NCBI RefSeq assembly: GCF_963259705.1
Contig: NC_081850.1
Span: 36,917,667-36,981,666, forward strand
Reading direction: 5' to 3'
DNA length: 64,000 bases
Source of the DNA: Myotis daubentonii
Taxonomy: Eukaryota > Chordata > Mammalia > Chiroptera > Vespertilionidae
The notes under the pieces are model-generated. The model made no database searches, was not told where the DNA came from, and saw nothing but the letters and a program-made list of their open reading frames with translations. Positions 1 through 64,000 of the stretch are shown piece after piece. Position 1 is the first letter of the stretch, and every line of letters starts with the position of its first letter. Position numbers and translations under genes: made by a program.

Positions 1-1485
1 TGGGAATGTCAATTAACCTCACAGAACAGTGGAGTGAAGAAGGACCACAAATTGTGGTTTCATCTCACTTGATTCTGTCCCACTCCGGGGAAGGTGGCAG
101 AGCTGGGCTCTAAGAAGGAGGGATTCTTACAGGAATAGCCCCATCTCTTGCCCTCTCTCCACAGTCTCTCTTGTCCTGCCCCTTACAGTTCCTTCCTTCA
201 CACCCTCAATCCAGTGCCCTTACCTCTCTCTTGGGAAACCTCATCTCTTTGCCCCAGTACATAGCATCCCTCCTTGATTCCTTCTTGGTGCCTTCTTGCA
301 AACTCCAACGTTTACAGCCTCCATTGGTGCTGGGGTTTTCCCCGTGCCCAACTTTGTCAGCTCTGAAAGACAAAATTCAGTCTAGTAGGCGAAGAACACG
401 TTGGTGGAAAGTCTGTGTGGCCATCCCTCTCACCTCCATTATCATAAAACAACAATCTTGGCATTGTGTAGTTGAAGGAGAATTTTAAATTTTCCATTGT
501 CTAGTTTATGCGACAAGAATCACCACATGAGTTTTGTCAACGACTGTCACCCCAGTACATTCAACAAAATAAATAAAGAAAAAAAGAATCGCCACATTAA
601 CTACTAAAGGTTCTGTCTTACCTACCCCGGATGCTGGTGTCTACTGAGATAAATCTCTTTGATAAAAACAGGGACCGTTCCTGGCCTCAAGGAACTTCTA
701 ATCAAGTGAAGAGGACAGTTCTATACACAGATAGAACTGAGGAATAACAGGCCACTGAGGGGTGGGTGGAAAAGAGAAGAAATTTTCAACTAAGCGTGGA
801 GTGAGGGATTAGCCTGGGACTGCGTTCCAAGTTGGAGCTCAGGGAGGAGAGGAGTCTTCCACACCTCACAGCCCTGTGCACATATGCGGTCCGCTGCTGC
901 TGTGGGGTGCTCTCTCCGGGCACAGACTGGCGCTTACTTCCTCATCTCTGCAGGAAGGGCACCCCGCTGCCCACTCAACGTGCTGGCTTGTGGGAAAGTG
1001 AGCCTTCAGGCGGGCGGAAACCAAGCCTGGGCGCAGGTGCAGGTTCCTCTCAGGGGACTTCACCACACCCCTCTCTCTCCCCGCTGCTGCTTCTCACCTT
1101 TTCATTCCAAGTGCACATTTAGCAGCGACCTCCAGGTTCATCCAGTCGGAGGGGCCCAGGAAGGAGATTTTAGGACTACGCCCATTTGCCATGACGTTAC
1201 TCTACTTGATTCTCACTTCAATTCCTTTTTCTGCAGCTTTGCAACTCCTGAGGGAAAAGGCCCCGCGTCTCCGTGAAACCCTCAGCTGACGCCGCATAGC
1301 ATCTCCCTTTCCCAATTTCCAGCCAGCCACTCGGGTGTCGCATAGGTGGACGTCTGCGCCCAAGCTGAAAACACCACGTGCACATGCGCATTAAGCCCCA
1401 CGGCCCGGGTGGGGGTGGGGGTGGGGGTGGGGGTGGAGAGTGGAGAGGCGGGTGGAGGGGTGTGAGGCTTGGTTTCCTAAACTCC
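1..1485. other. Intergenic DNA downstream of DOCK8
   Basis: I see no gene or recognisable transposon here. From about 820 to 1,480 the base composition rises in G and C, with scattered CpG. In human the next gene beyond DOCK8 on the same strand is KANK1, so a minus-strand upstream exon or promoter of KANK1 could lie near here. No splice pattern or coding similarity supports that. The short open frames on both strands look like chance. Confidence 0.4.
1407..1436 (+). repeat. G-rich GGGGGT repeat (G-quadruplex-capable)
   Basis: Five consecutive runs of three to five G, each separated by a single T. At least four G-runs with 1-base loops fit the G-quadruplex pattern on the plus strand. The opposite strand is a C/A repeat that reads as polyproline in a chance open frame. 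Confidence 0.85.
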
Positions 1486-1493
1486 ATCTAAAC

Positions 1494-1673
1494 CAGTGGT
1501 TCTCAACCTTGGCTGCACATTAGAATCACCTGGGAATCTTGTTAAAATCCTGATTTCTGGGCCTCAACATTAGTAACAAAGAAACAGAATTTCCGGAGGA
1601 TGAGGCCCAGAAATCAGGATTTTAACAAGATTCCCAGGTGATTCTCATGTGCAGCCAAGGTTGAGAACCACTG
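1494..1673. mobile_element. Foldback hAT MITE (MER5A-like ends) with 8-bp TSD
   Basis: The element starts CAGTGGTTCTCAACC and ends with its inverse. It is bounded by the perfect 8-bp duplication ATCTAAAC at 1486-1493 and 1674-1681. The two 73-base arms (1494-1566 and 1601-1673) are reverse complements with one mismatch, leaving a 34-base loop. The terminal sequence resembles the MER5A end of the hAT-Charlie group. It is too short to encode a transposase, so it moved with borrowed enzyme. A shorter relative sits at 39586-39722. Confidence 0.9.
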
Positions 1674-1681
1674 ATCTAAAC

Positions 1682-3743
1682 CGCTGCATTTCCTGGAGCA
1701 CCCTTCGCTCAATCATCGGTGGATTAGGGCCAATGAGTCTCTTAATGGTTGGGCTCTGCACAATCCTTTTTTAGAAACTTTTTGCTTAATAGGCCCTAGA
1801 GACATTCTCGTCCTGGCTGCAAAGTTGGAGCCAATGGAGTGGGGCCTGGGAGGCCCCAGACAAACTCCGGGCTTCCAAAGGAGCAATGTCAGCTTATTGC
1901 TGCAAATCCGTCATGGCTGCTAAGTCCTTGCTTCCTTAGTGCTGCAGGAAACTTGCCGCTCAGTGCTTTGTTTCAGGTGGAAGGAAGTCAGTCGGCTCTG
2001 ATCTCCTCAGAGAGCACCACCAGCACCAACAGCCTGGGGACGCAGCTGGGCTGGTGGAACCAGTGTATTTACTTCCCAGAGGAATGCACTGGGAACGTGG
2101 GCCGGTGAGAAGGGAAGCCGGGTGGGATTGGGTTTCCAGGCGCCTTGCGTACCCAGTCAGTTCCACTGATAGCCTTTCTTCCTTCCTGAAGGCCTTGCTG
2201 TTGGCCCTTGCCAGGCACACAGTGTATACACTGCCGCTGCAAGGTGAATAGACCAGGCTCTTGTTTTCTGGCGCCTCAGGCCTCTGTCCTGCCTGCACCT
2301 TTGGCCTGCTTTTACTTAAACATTGCCCGCGGCCTGGCGAAACTTTCTGGAGGTGTCCGTTGTACACAGTGCTGCCTGACATTTGGGACAGCACTTTTGA
2401 TTTACAAAACACATTCCCAGGAATTCATCATCTCACGGGATTTCCGCAGCAGGTTGGAAGAAGATGGAGGCACTCTTATCCCTACTCATAGGGAAAAATC
2501 CTGAAGCTTAGACAGGTATAGGGGATTGGCCAGAGTCTGTGGTCCAGGGGCTTTTGGAAGTCACCATTTTTTTTCTTTTTTTAATCTAATAACCTGTTGG
2601 ATGACAGAAAAATTTGTTCACCCATGCCTTGTTCTCTCATTGCATAAAGGAACCGATAAGAGGCAGGGGAGCTGGTTTCTCACCTGTATCCTTTAGGGCT
2701 ATACCACCTTGAAAATCACGCCCTTATCCTTGCTACCGGTGATTTGCTGTCTTCCAGTGTGTGGGGAGAATAGTGAAGGTGGAAGCCATTCTGCTGTCAA
2801 GCTAATGTCACAAACAGGAACTGGGTTGGATTCAGTAACATCATTCCAGGGACAGCCCTGCTCCCCAGGATGTGTTCCAGCATCAAGGCCTTAGGGCTCA
2901 GGAATGTGATCCCACCCGAGGCTGTGCTGCATTTCCTCCAGTAATTCCAAAGCTGAAGACCTTAGTGACCGGCAGAGATTTGGCTTTTGAATCAGGCTCT
3001 GTGCGGTTGGGTTTAAGGTTATTAAGGATAAGGTCTAGGATGATTCAAAGGAAAGCACCAGAAAAGAGGGGGGAAAATCCTCTTAATTCTTGTTCACACA
3101 TTGATAACAGGTAAAGTCAACAGGAACTGAACAGCTATTCCTCTGTGGCCAGTTGACCATCCTCCTCCTCTTTAAAGAGCAGTTTTAAACCCAGAACTAC
3201 AGAAAAGCAACAGCCTTGCTGAAATCATCCCTGAGGGCCACCTCCATTCAATACCTTAATCTTTTGCACGCATCCATTGCGTGTCCACTCTGGACCAGGT
3301 ACTGGGGATACAATGAAGAGCAAAAGACAATTTTGATATTTGACTCTTCCCACTCAAATCTAATCTTATTCCATTCCCCTAGTCCCCTCATTTGCCTCCC
3401 AGTCCCCCCCTTTCCTCCCTCACCTCTATAGTTCTGATTCCTGAACCATTTGCACTGTTTTGGCAAAATACTCCAGAGTATGAATTACTGGTTTGGGAAA
3501 ACACCCTGCTCCATCTCTCCCAGTCCACACTCTTCTTCAGGATATGATAAGCCCTAGGGTTCTCCTTCATGTACTTCAGATCCCCTTTACACCCCTTCCA
3601 GGGGATGGTCCTACCAGGCCGGAGTTTGTGAACATGATATGAAATGACCTGTAATCCTTATGTCCACACAAGCTCCTTCTTCTGGATGTGTTTTCTTTAA
3701 AGCAAAATGTCCTTCAGAGAGCTCTCGTGGTTTGTTTTCCATC
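1682..3743. other. Intergenic stretch without recognised features
   Basis: No gene or clear transposon is visible. About 2370-2510 and 3270-3330 carry weak MIR/L2-like wording, too decayed to bound. Open frames up to 150 codons on the minus strand (1960-2412) have no recognisable domain. Confidence 0.4.
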
Positions 3744-3751
3744 CTTTAGCC

Positions 3752-4062
3752 CAGTGGTTCTCAACCTTTCTAATGCCGCGACCCTTTAATACAGTTCCTC
3801 ATGTTGTGGTGACCCCCAACCATAAAGTTATTTTCGTTGCTACTTCATAACTGTAATTTTGCTACTGTTATGAATCGTAATATAAATATCTGATACGCAG
3901 GATGTATTTTCATTGTTACAAATTGAACATAATTAAAGCATAGTGATTAATCACAAAAACAATATGTAATTATATATGTGTTTTCCGATGGTCTTAGGCG
4001 ACCCCTGTGAAAGGGTCGTTCGACCCCAAAAGGGGTCGCGACCCACAGGTTGAGAACCACTG
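3752..4062 (+). mobile_element. Nonautonomous hAT element, family A, intact TSD
   Basis: A 311-bp element with terminal inverted repeats CAGTGGTTCTCAACC and GGTTGAGAACCACTG. It is flanked by the perfect 8-bp duplication CTTTAGCC (3744-3751 and 4063-4070). The interior is AT-rich, with GTCGCGACCC-type G/C blocks near the right end. There is no coding capacity. Relatives lie at 14974-15195 (reverse, internally deleted) and 32141-32466. Confidence 0.92.
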
Positions 4063-4070
4063 CTTTAGCC

Positions 4071-4960
4071 ACTCTTCCTCATTCCCTGCGGAACTGCCAG
4101 TTCCTTAGCCATGTGGATTGAGTTGTTATTGATCCCACTTCTAGTGCAAGGAGAGAAGCTTGCTTATCATGAACCACTCCAATTAGAGTGAACCCAAGGA
4201 ATTTTACTGGGAATTCTGGAATACAGAACTTTTCCTCTTTGTGGAAGTTGGTGGTATGAGGTTGTGAGACTCAGGACTGCATTTGGTATGATGAATGAGC
4301 CTGGAATTTCCAGGGACCACTGCTGAAAGCCTGGGGATGGAGCCAACTAAGAGGAAGCAGAGATGGAATGGATCAGGAGATGATGTGTGGGTCCCGAATC
4401 AAACTGGGCTGGTCATCTCTAGCGGCAAGTCGTTTTGTCTATTTATCCGAGTGAGACAACAAATGCAGAATTTAATGTACACTATTATGGTGATTTTAAA
4501 ATATGTTAAAGTTATTTAACAGTCCTCTGTTCAAAATTCAGAGCCTAATTCTCCTCCTCTGGGATGTGGACTGATCTTGGTGGTTTGCTTCTGGCAGACA
4601 TGAGGGACTGTGATTTCTGAGGCGAGGCCCTAAAAGATATTGCCACTCTTGTTTTGCTTCTCTTGAACGACTCACCCTGAGGGAAGTAAGTGGTCATGTC
4701 ATGAAGGCTCCCTGTCTTTGACTACTGACTTGCAAGCATAAGGACCAATGCCAGCCCTAAAAGGTTTTTGTTAAAATAAATCTGTTGTCATGGATAGGAC
4801 TGAATAGAATTATAGACTTTAAGACAATGTATGTCAGGAAAGTCCAATCAGGTCTAGGCAGTATATTCATGTTTCATTTTTCCGAGATTCTTAAGAGATA
4901 GTGACAATTGCACCCTTTACCTTGCTGAAGGACAGGAGGCATGAAATTAAAGCTTTGAAA
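4071..4960. other. Intergenic stretch without recognised features
   Basis: Nothing recognisable: no splice-bounded coding block and no repeat that I can name. The 74-codon plus-strand frame at 4295-4519 has no supporting feature. Confidence 0.4.
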
Positions 4961-4967
4961 ACTGGAC

Positions 4968-5275
4968 TGTCCAGTATAGTAGCCACCTGCCTCATGTGGC
5001 TCTTAAGCACTTGAAATGTGGCTAGCCTTAATTGATATTAAGTGTTAAATGTAAAATCTGTAAGTGTAAAATATATACATACATATTTCAAAGACTTGGT
5101 ATGAAAGAATGTAAAATACTTCATCAATAATTTTTATATTGATTGCATTTTGAAATGACAATATTTTGCATATATGAGGTTAAATAGAACATAATACTAA
5201 AACTCATTTCACTTATTTCTTTTTATGATTATTTTTAATGTGGCTTGCACTATGTTTCATTGGACAGTGCTGTTA
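4968..5275 (-). mobile_element. Old mammalian hAT-type DNA transposon remnant
   Basis: The ends read ACTGTCCAGTATAGTAGCCAC on the left and ATTGGACAGTGCTG on the right, with blocks such as GCACTTGAAATGTGGCTAG and TTTCAAAGACTTGGTA. This is the pattern of a widespread nonautonomous mammalian DNA transposon with CAG.GCTGTCCAAT termini. A second diverged copy in the other orientation lies at 40214-40530. I am unsure of the family name. Confidence 0.65.
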
Positions 5276-5284
5276 TAGAAGCAG

Positions 5285-5405
5285 GCCTCCTTACACTCAC
5301 TTATTCACTTAGTCACTCAACCAATATTTATTGAGGATCTTCTGTGTGATGAGCACTGGGCCAGGGAACAGCAATGCAGCAGTGAACACAGTTCCTGCAC
5401 TTGGG
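5285..5405 (+). repeat. L2/MIR-like ancient retroposon fragment
   Basis: Contains the familiar CAACCAATATTTATTGAG and GAGCACTGGGCCAGG wording followed by AGCAGTGAACACAGTTCCTG. This matches the common 3' end of old mammalian L2-type elements. Boundaries are approximate. Confidence 0.6.
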
Positions 5406-5539
5406 CAGCAAGTGGCACCAACTGTGTAAAAAAAGATACCAACAGGTATCTAAAAGCAGGGGCATTTAGTCAGGAATATCCTAGGTTATTAGGATTATTA
5501 GGGCTTGCAGCATTAAAAGCCAGCCCCCTATAACTTAGC

Positions 5540-6880
5540 ACCTAACCCTGTTGTTTGAGAGCAGAATAGAATAGGTGCTGATAATGATGGCCATCCGAGT
5601 CCCCCAGGAAACGTAATATTCCATAGGCCTGTTGTTGACTGCTGTGTGTTACGGCCATGCGCATACAGAGCCTCTTCCTCACTAAACGGAGACACTTGGG
5701 AGGGTAGTGACCATGGTATTTAACCTTCATCTCACTCAGGAGCTCCCACACAGAAGATACTAAACAATATATGGAATGATATGAAATATACATCAATGTA
5801 TACTCATTTAAGAAAGCAATTAAGTATATAATATAGTTTAAAAAGAGTTCTGCCTTGAATGCTTAAAAAACAAAGTTTGTCACTTAAACTTAAGCTTTAG
5901 TAATTAAAAACAAAAAGTAGTCCCTCTCCGGATATAAATTCATGATGATATAAACAAGAAGTTCTGGCATATCCAAATTAAATTCTGTCTCAGGAGCACC
6001 AAGAATAAATATTGCAGAAGTGGTCCGACCCTGGACAGCACTGATTGGCCGAGGCCACAGTCACCCATGTTTCTTCTTCTCTGAAGTGCTGTACAAAGCA
6101 TTACGAGTTGTCAGTACAAAAAGCACAAGTTGCAATGGGAAACTTTTTGTTTACAACTCTTAGTACATTTTTAGTACCAGTCAAGGTAATCAGTCATATT
6201 AAAAATATATAACTTAATTCTCAAATAATAATTTTGTTCATCTTTCTCCTAAAGTACATTGTCACAAGAAGTCAAAGAAGACTCTATGTGATATGCATAT
6301 GCTAGCGTACAGCACAGTGTGCCGATATGAAAGCAGAGATATTACCCTTTTATAAAGATAAACTTGGCCCCACTGAGGAGGAGAGAAAGAATGAACAAGC
6401 TGTAGCATAAGAAAAAATGCAAAGCACCAGGAAAATGGTTTCAATTTAAGGGAACGCCGCTCAGAGTACCATGTATCTCCTAAATCAGTGCAAGTGTGTT
6501 CCTCTAGAAACACAGGTTAAATTAACTTACCAGTAACAATAAAGCAAAAACAACTGTATAACAATAGTTCACTGCGACCAAAAAGGGTAACGAGGTCACA
6601 AATAATTAATCTGTCCCCAAGTTTCCAACCATCATGGTTCTTAGATCCTTAAGGCCCTCACAGATTTGTAGAACATGGTTTGCACCCCTGAACGCTCACC
6701 CTCCTTTCCCATAAAGCGGGGATGAATGAGGTTCACTCTGAATAGGCTGGTGGGCAACCTTTCCATTTTCCCTTGGGAAATTTGATCCTGTAAATCCTAA
6801 TACCGGCCAGAGGAAGTCACCTTCCAGGTAGACAGTAACTGACCACTCAGCAGGAGACGTGTTTATGTCTTGTTTTGTTC
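5540..6880 (-). other. AT-rich region just downstream of DOCK8 (possible extended 3' UTR)
   Basis: Between the probable poly(A) site and 5,540 there is no recognised transposon. On the minus strand the sequence is T-rich with many TTTT and ATTT words, as in a long 3' UTR. I find no AATAAA on the minus strand here, only a TATAAA at 6348-6353. Whether DOCK8 transcripts run this far cannot be decided from sequence. Confidence 0.3.
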
Positions 6881-6884
6881 AACA

Positions 6885-7128
6885 CTGTGGAAAACGATTC
6901 TTTAATAAATACACAGGAATTCTGATTAACCACCCTCGGCTACCCTCACCCCCCTCCTAAATGGACAAAATACCCCATGGGGTCACTTGGACCCCAAATC
7001 TTCTAGAGTGCTGTCTGGCCAGGGAGCATGAGTCTGTCCTGCGTGGCCAACGTCCAGTGGTTTCAGTACCGGTGAGTCCTTCTCTGGGGTCGCAGAGCCT
7101 CAGTCTCCGTGGGTGTAGACAGCTTTTC
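6885..7128 (-). other. DOCK8: DOCK8 3' UTR (proximal part)
   Basis: Directly follows the TAA stop in the terminal exon. The extent depends on the ATTAAA candidate at 6901-6906 being used. No transposon interrupts it. Confidence 0.5.
6901..6906 (-). terminator. Candidate DOCK8 poly(A) signal ATTAAA
   Basis: The minus strand reads ATTAAA here, 223 bases after the stop codon. A GTGTTG word about 20 bases further on (near 6881-6886) could be the downstream GU element. ATTAAA is the commonest variant of the hexamer. A 3' UTR of about 240 bases would be short for this gene as I recall it, so a longer alternative form is possible. Confidence 0.4.
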
Positions 7129-62459
<55,331 letters not shown>

Positions 62460-62605
62460 CTAGACGATAAACACCCAAAGAAACATTACATTCATGTAAT
62501 GACCGTCTGTGAGGACAAATGCTTCATATTCCAACACCTCTTTTCTTTCTTACCAATTGCAATAGCTTGTTAGTTACTGACACATGTGTCCTACATGTCC
62601 TAGGC

Positions 62606-62674
62606 CAGTGGTCGCCAACCTTTCAGACCTCACGGACTAACCGTGTTCCGCGGACCACTGGTTGACAACCGCTG
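62606..62674. mobile_element. Miniature hAT-like foldback, copy 1 of a tandem pair
   Basis: Starts CAGTGGTCGCCAACCTTTC and ends CCACTGGTTGACAACCGCTG, so the ends are near inverse. 69 bp. A very similar unit follows at 62695-62754 after a 20-base spacer. Confidence 0.75.
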
Positions 62675-62694
62675 CTCCAAAGGTTTCCTTAAAC

Positions 62695-62754
62695 CAGTGG
62701 TCGCCAACCTTTCGGACCTCATGGACCACCACGGACCACCGGCTGGCGACGGCT
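62695..62754. mobile_element. Miniature hAT-like foldback, copy 2 of a tandem pair
   Basis: Starts CAGTGGTCGCCAACCTTTC and ends CACCGGCTGGCGACGGCTG, 60 bp. The outer flanks of the pair, TCCTAGGC (62598-62605) and TCCTGGAC (62755-62762), match at 6 of 8 bases. The pair may therefore be one composite insertion. Confidence 0.75.
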
Positions 62755-63019
62755 GTCCTGGACCACAGGTGGATGGCAAAGCCAATGCTGCAATAACCTG
62801 AGCTTGGTGAACATTTAGGCCGATAGGAGAAGGTTGGTGGTGGCATCACACAGGAGAGCTGGGTTTGAAGGAATGGCCTCAGCTTGGGTGGGGGTCTGTT
62901 TCCTGGGGTAGCCATCAGAACTGGGGGTGCCTGTGGTTTTCCTTTCAGATCTTGCAGCAAACCCTCTGTGTGCAAGCCATTGCTCTATCCTCAGTTTTCT
63001 CACCCATGAAATCCGTTGT

Positions 63020-63205
63020 TGGGTTCTCAAACATGACTGTGCAGCAGGATCCCCTGGAGGGCTTGTGAGGACCCAGACTGCTGGGTCCACCCCCAGAGTT
63101 TTGGATTCAGACTCAGTGAGCCTGGGGCAGGACCTGGGAATTTGCATTTCTAACAAGTTCCTGCTGGCACTGCTGGCCTGGGGACCTCTATTAGAGAACC
63201 AATGC
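63020..63205 (+). mobile_element. MER5-like hAT element
   Basis: GGGTTCTCAAACATGACTGTG, GGACCCAGACTGCTGGGTCC, GACCTGGGAATTTGCATTTC and GCTGGCCTGGGGACCTCTAT in MER5A/B order. Matches the fragment at 13683-13815 in its right half. Confidence 0.75.
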
Positions 63206-64000
63206 CTAGATGGTATTTAAACTCCCTTCCAGATTGGACAGTTGTTGTTGTTTTTTAATACTCCCACTATGGCTTTGTGGGAAACATGATGGGCTGGGTT
63301 TATGAGCAGATCCTCTGCAGTAAAAGGCATAGTGGCATCAGCCTGAACTCACAACTTCTAAATTCTGACGTTCCAGGGTCAGATGCTTGAAAAGTCCTCA
63401 GCTCCACTTTATGTCCACACTTCCCTTCAAGTCACCTGACTGCTCTATGGTAATTTTTATACCTTTTGTGCCTTTCCCATTCCCTCGTTTATCTGGCTAC
63501 TTGTTAATGCTTTTGACAAGTTTTGATGGAATGAAGTTCAAGACTCAAGGTAGGTGGCCAATTCACCTCAGTTTGCCTGAGCCTGTCATGGTCTTAAAAT
63601 GAAATTCCTGTATCCCAGGGACCCCCTCAGTCCTGGGCAAACTGGGATGGTTGGTCAACCTAACTAATGACAAAAATAGGCATTTTCTATGGGTTTCATT
63701 TATATAATGACCACAAAACCTAGAAGAAAGGCAAATGAAGTTACTGTTTATCATTTTGTGGGTAAGAAAGATAAAATTTGAATACCCTAATATCACACCT
63801 TAGAGCACTGGCTTATGTAGAAGGTAAGTTTTAAGTCCAACACCTAAAGCAAAAAGCTGATTATAGCAAAGATTGCCCTTGACTAAGCCTTAAATTACCC
63901 ACAATGTACAGAATGCATGTAACCCAATTTATTAATTTTCATGGACATTAAAATCTGAGAGTTACTCAGCTATACTAAAAGGAGGCAAATGGAAAATCCA
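63206..64000. other. Intron end of window without recognised features
   Basis: No exon-like or repeat sequence recognised. Confidence 0.4.

Larger units (their letters stand above)
62460..64000 (-). other. DOCK8 intron upstream of window exon 1
   Basis: No further exon is visible to the end of the window. It holds the hAT-like pair at 62606-62754 and a MER5-like element at 63020-63205. Exons for the first roughly 950 residues must lie beyond 64,000. Confidence 0.6.

Overview
This is a mammalian nuclear window from a bat, almost certainly Vespertilionidae. It combines Ves-type tRNA-related SINEs (ending in an ATCAATAAAA-type tail), HeliBat-type Helitrons (5' TC..TATATAATAAAAG, 3' GCACCGGGCCTCTAG inserted between A and T) and several short hAT elements with 8-bp target duplications. 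That mix is characteristic of vesper bats. I cannot name the genus.

The only gene I can support is DOCK8, on the minus strand. Twenty-five exons run from 62,459 down to the stop codon at 7,131-7,129. Together they give 3,426 coding bases (1,141 residues plus stop) in one unbroken frame. Every intron is GT-AG and every exon phase matches its neighbour. This is about the C-terminal half of the roughly 2,100-residue protein: the middle helical region, then the whole DHR-2 (DOCKER) exchange domain (window exons 16-24) and the short C-terminal tail. The gene's 5' half lies beyond 64,000. The product activates CDC42 in leukocytes.

Layout: 1-7,128 is the 3' UTR plus downstream intergenic DNA, including a 180-bp foldback hAT element and a G-rich run. 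7,129-19,075 holds exons 25-21, with the densest transposon load: Ves SINEs, an L1 3' end, a reversed Helitron, and a solo ERV LTR nested in an older MLT1-like LTR. 22,480-32,615 holds exons 20-15. 33,117-34,958 is a head-to-tail array of three Helitrons, the last one filled with a roughly 46-bp minisatellite. 35,164-46,559 holds exons 14-7. 46,560-50,319 is mostly two L1 3' ends and AT-rich DNA. 50,320-62,459 holds exons 6-1 with two more Helitrons, each carrying an inverted pair of CTCF-like sequences. 62,460-64,000 is intron.

No bacterial-style operon, CRISPR array, functional tRNA or rRNA gene is present. Most open frames outside the exons are chance or transposon translations. I found no new multi-gene system. 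The most interesting material is transposon architecture: the Helitron array, the CTCF-like palindromes, and the long hairpin MITEs, one of which is transcribed within a DOCK8 intron.
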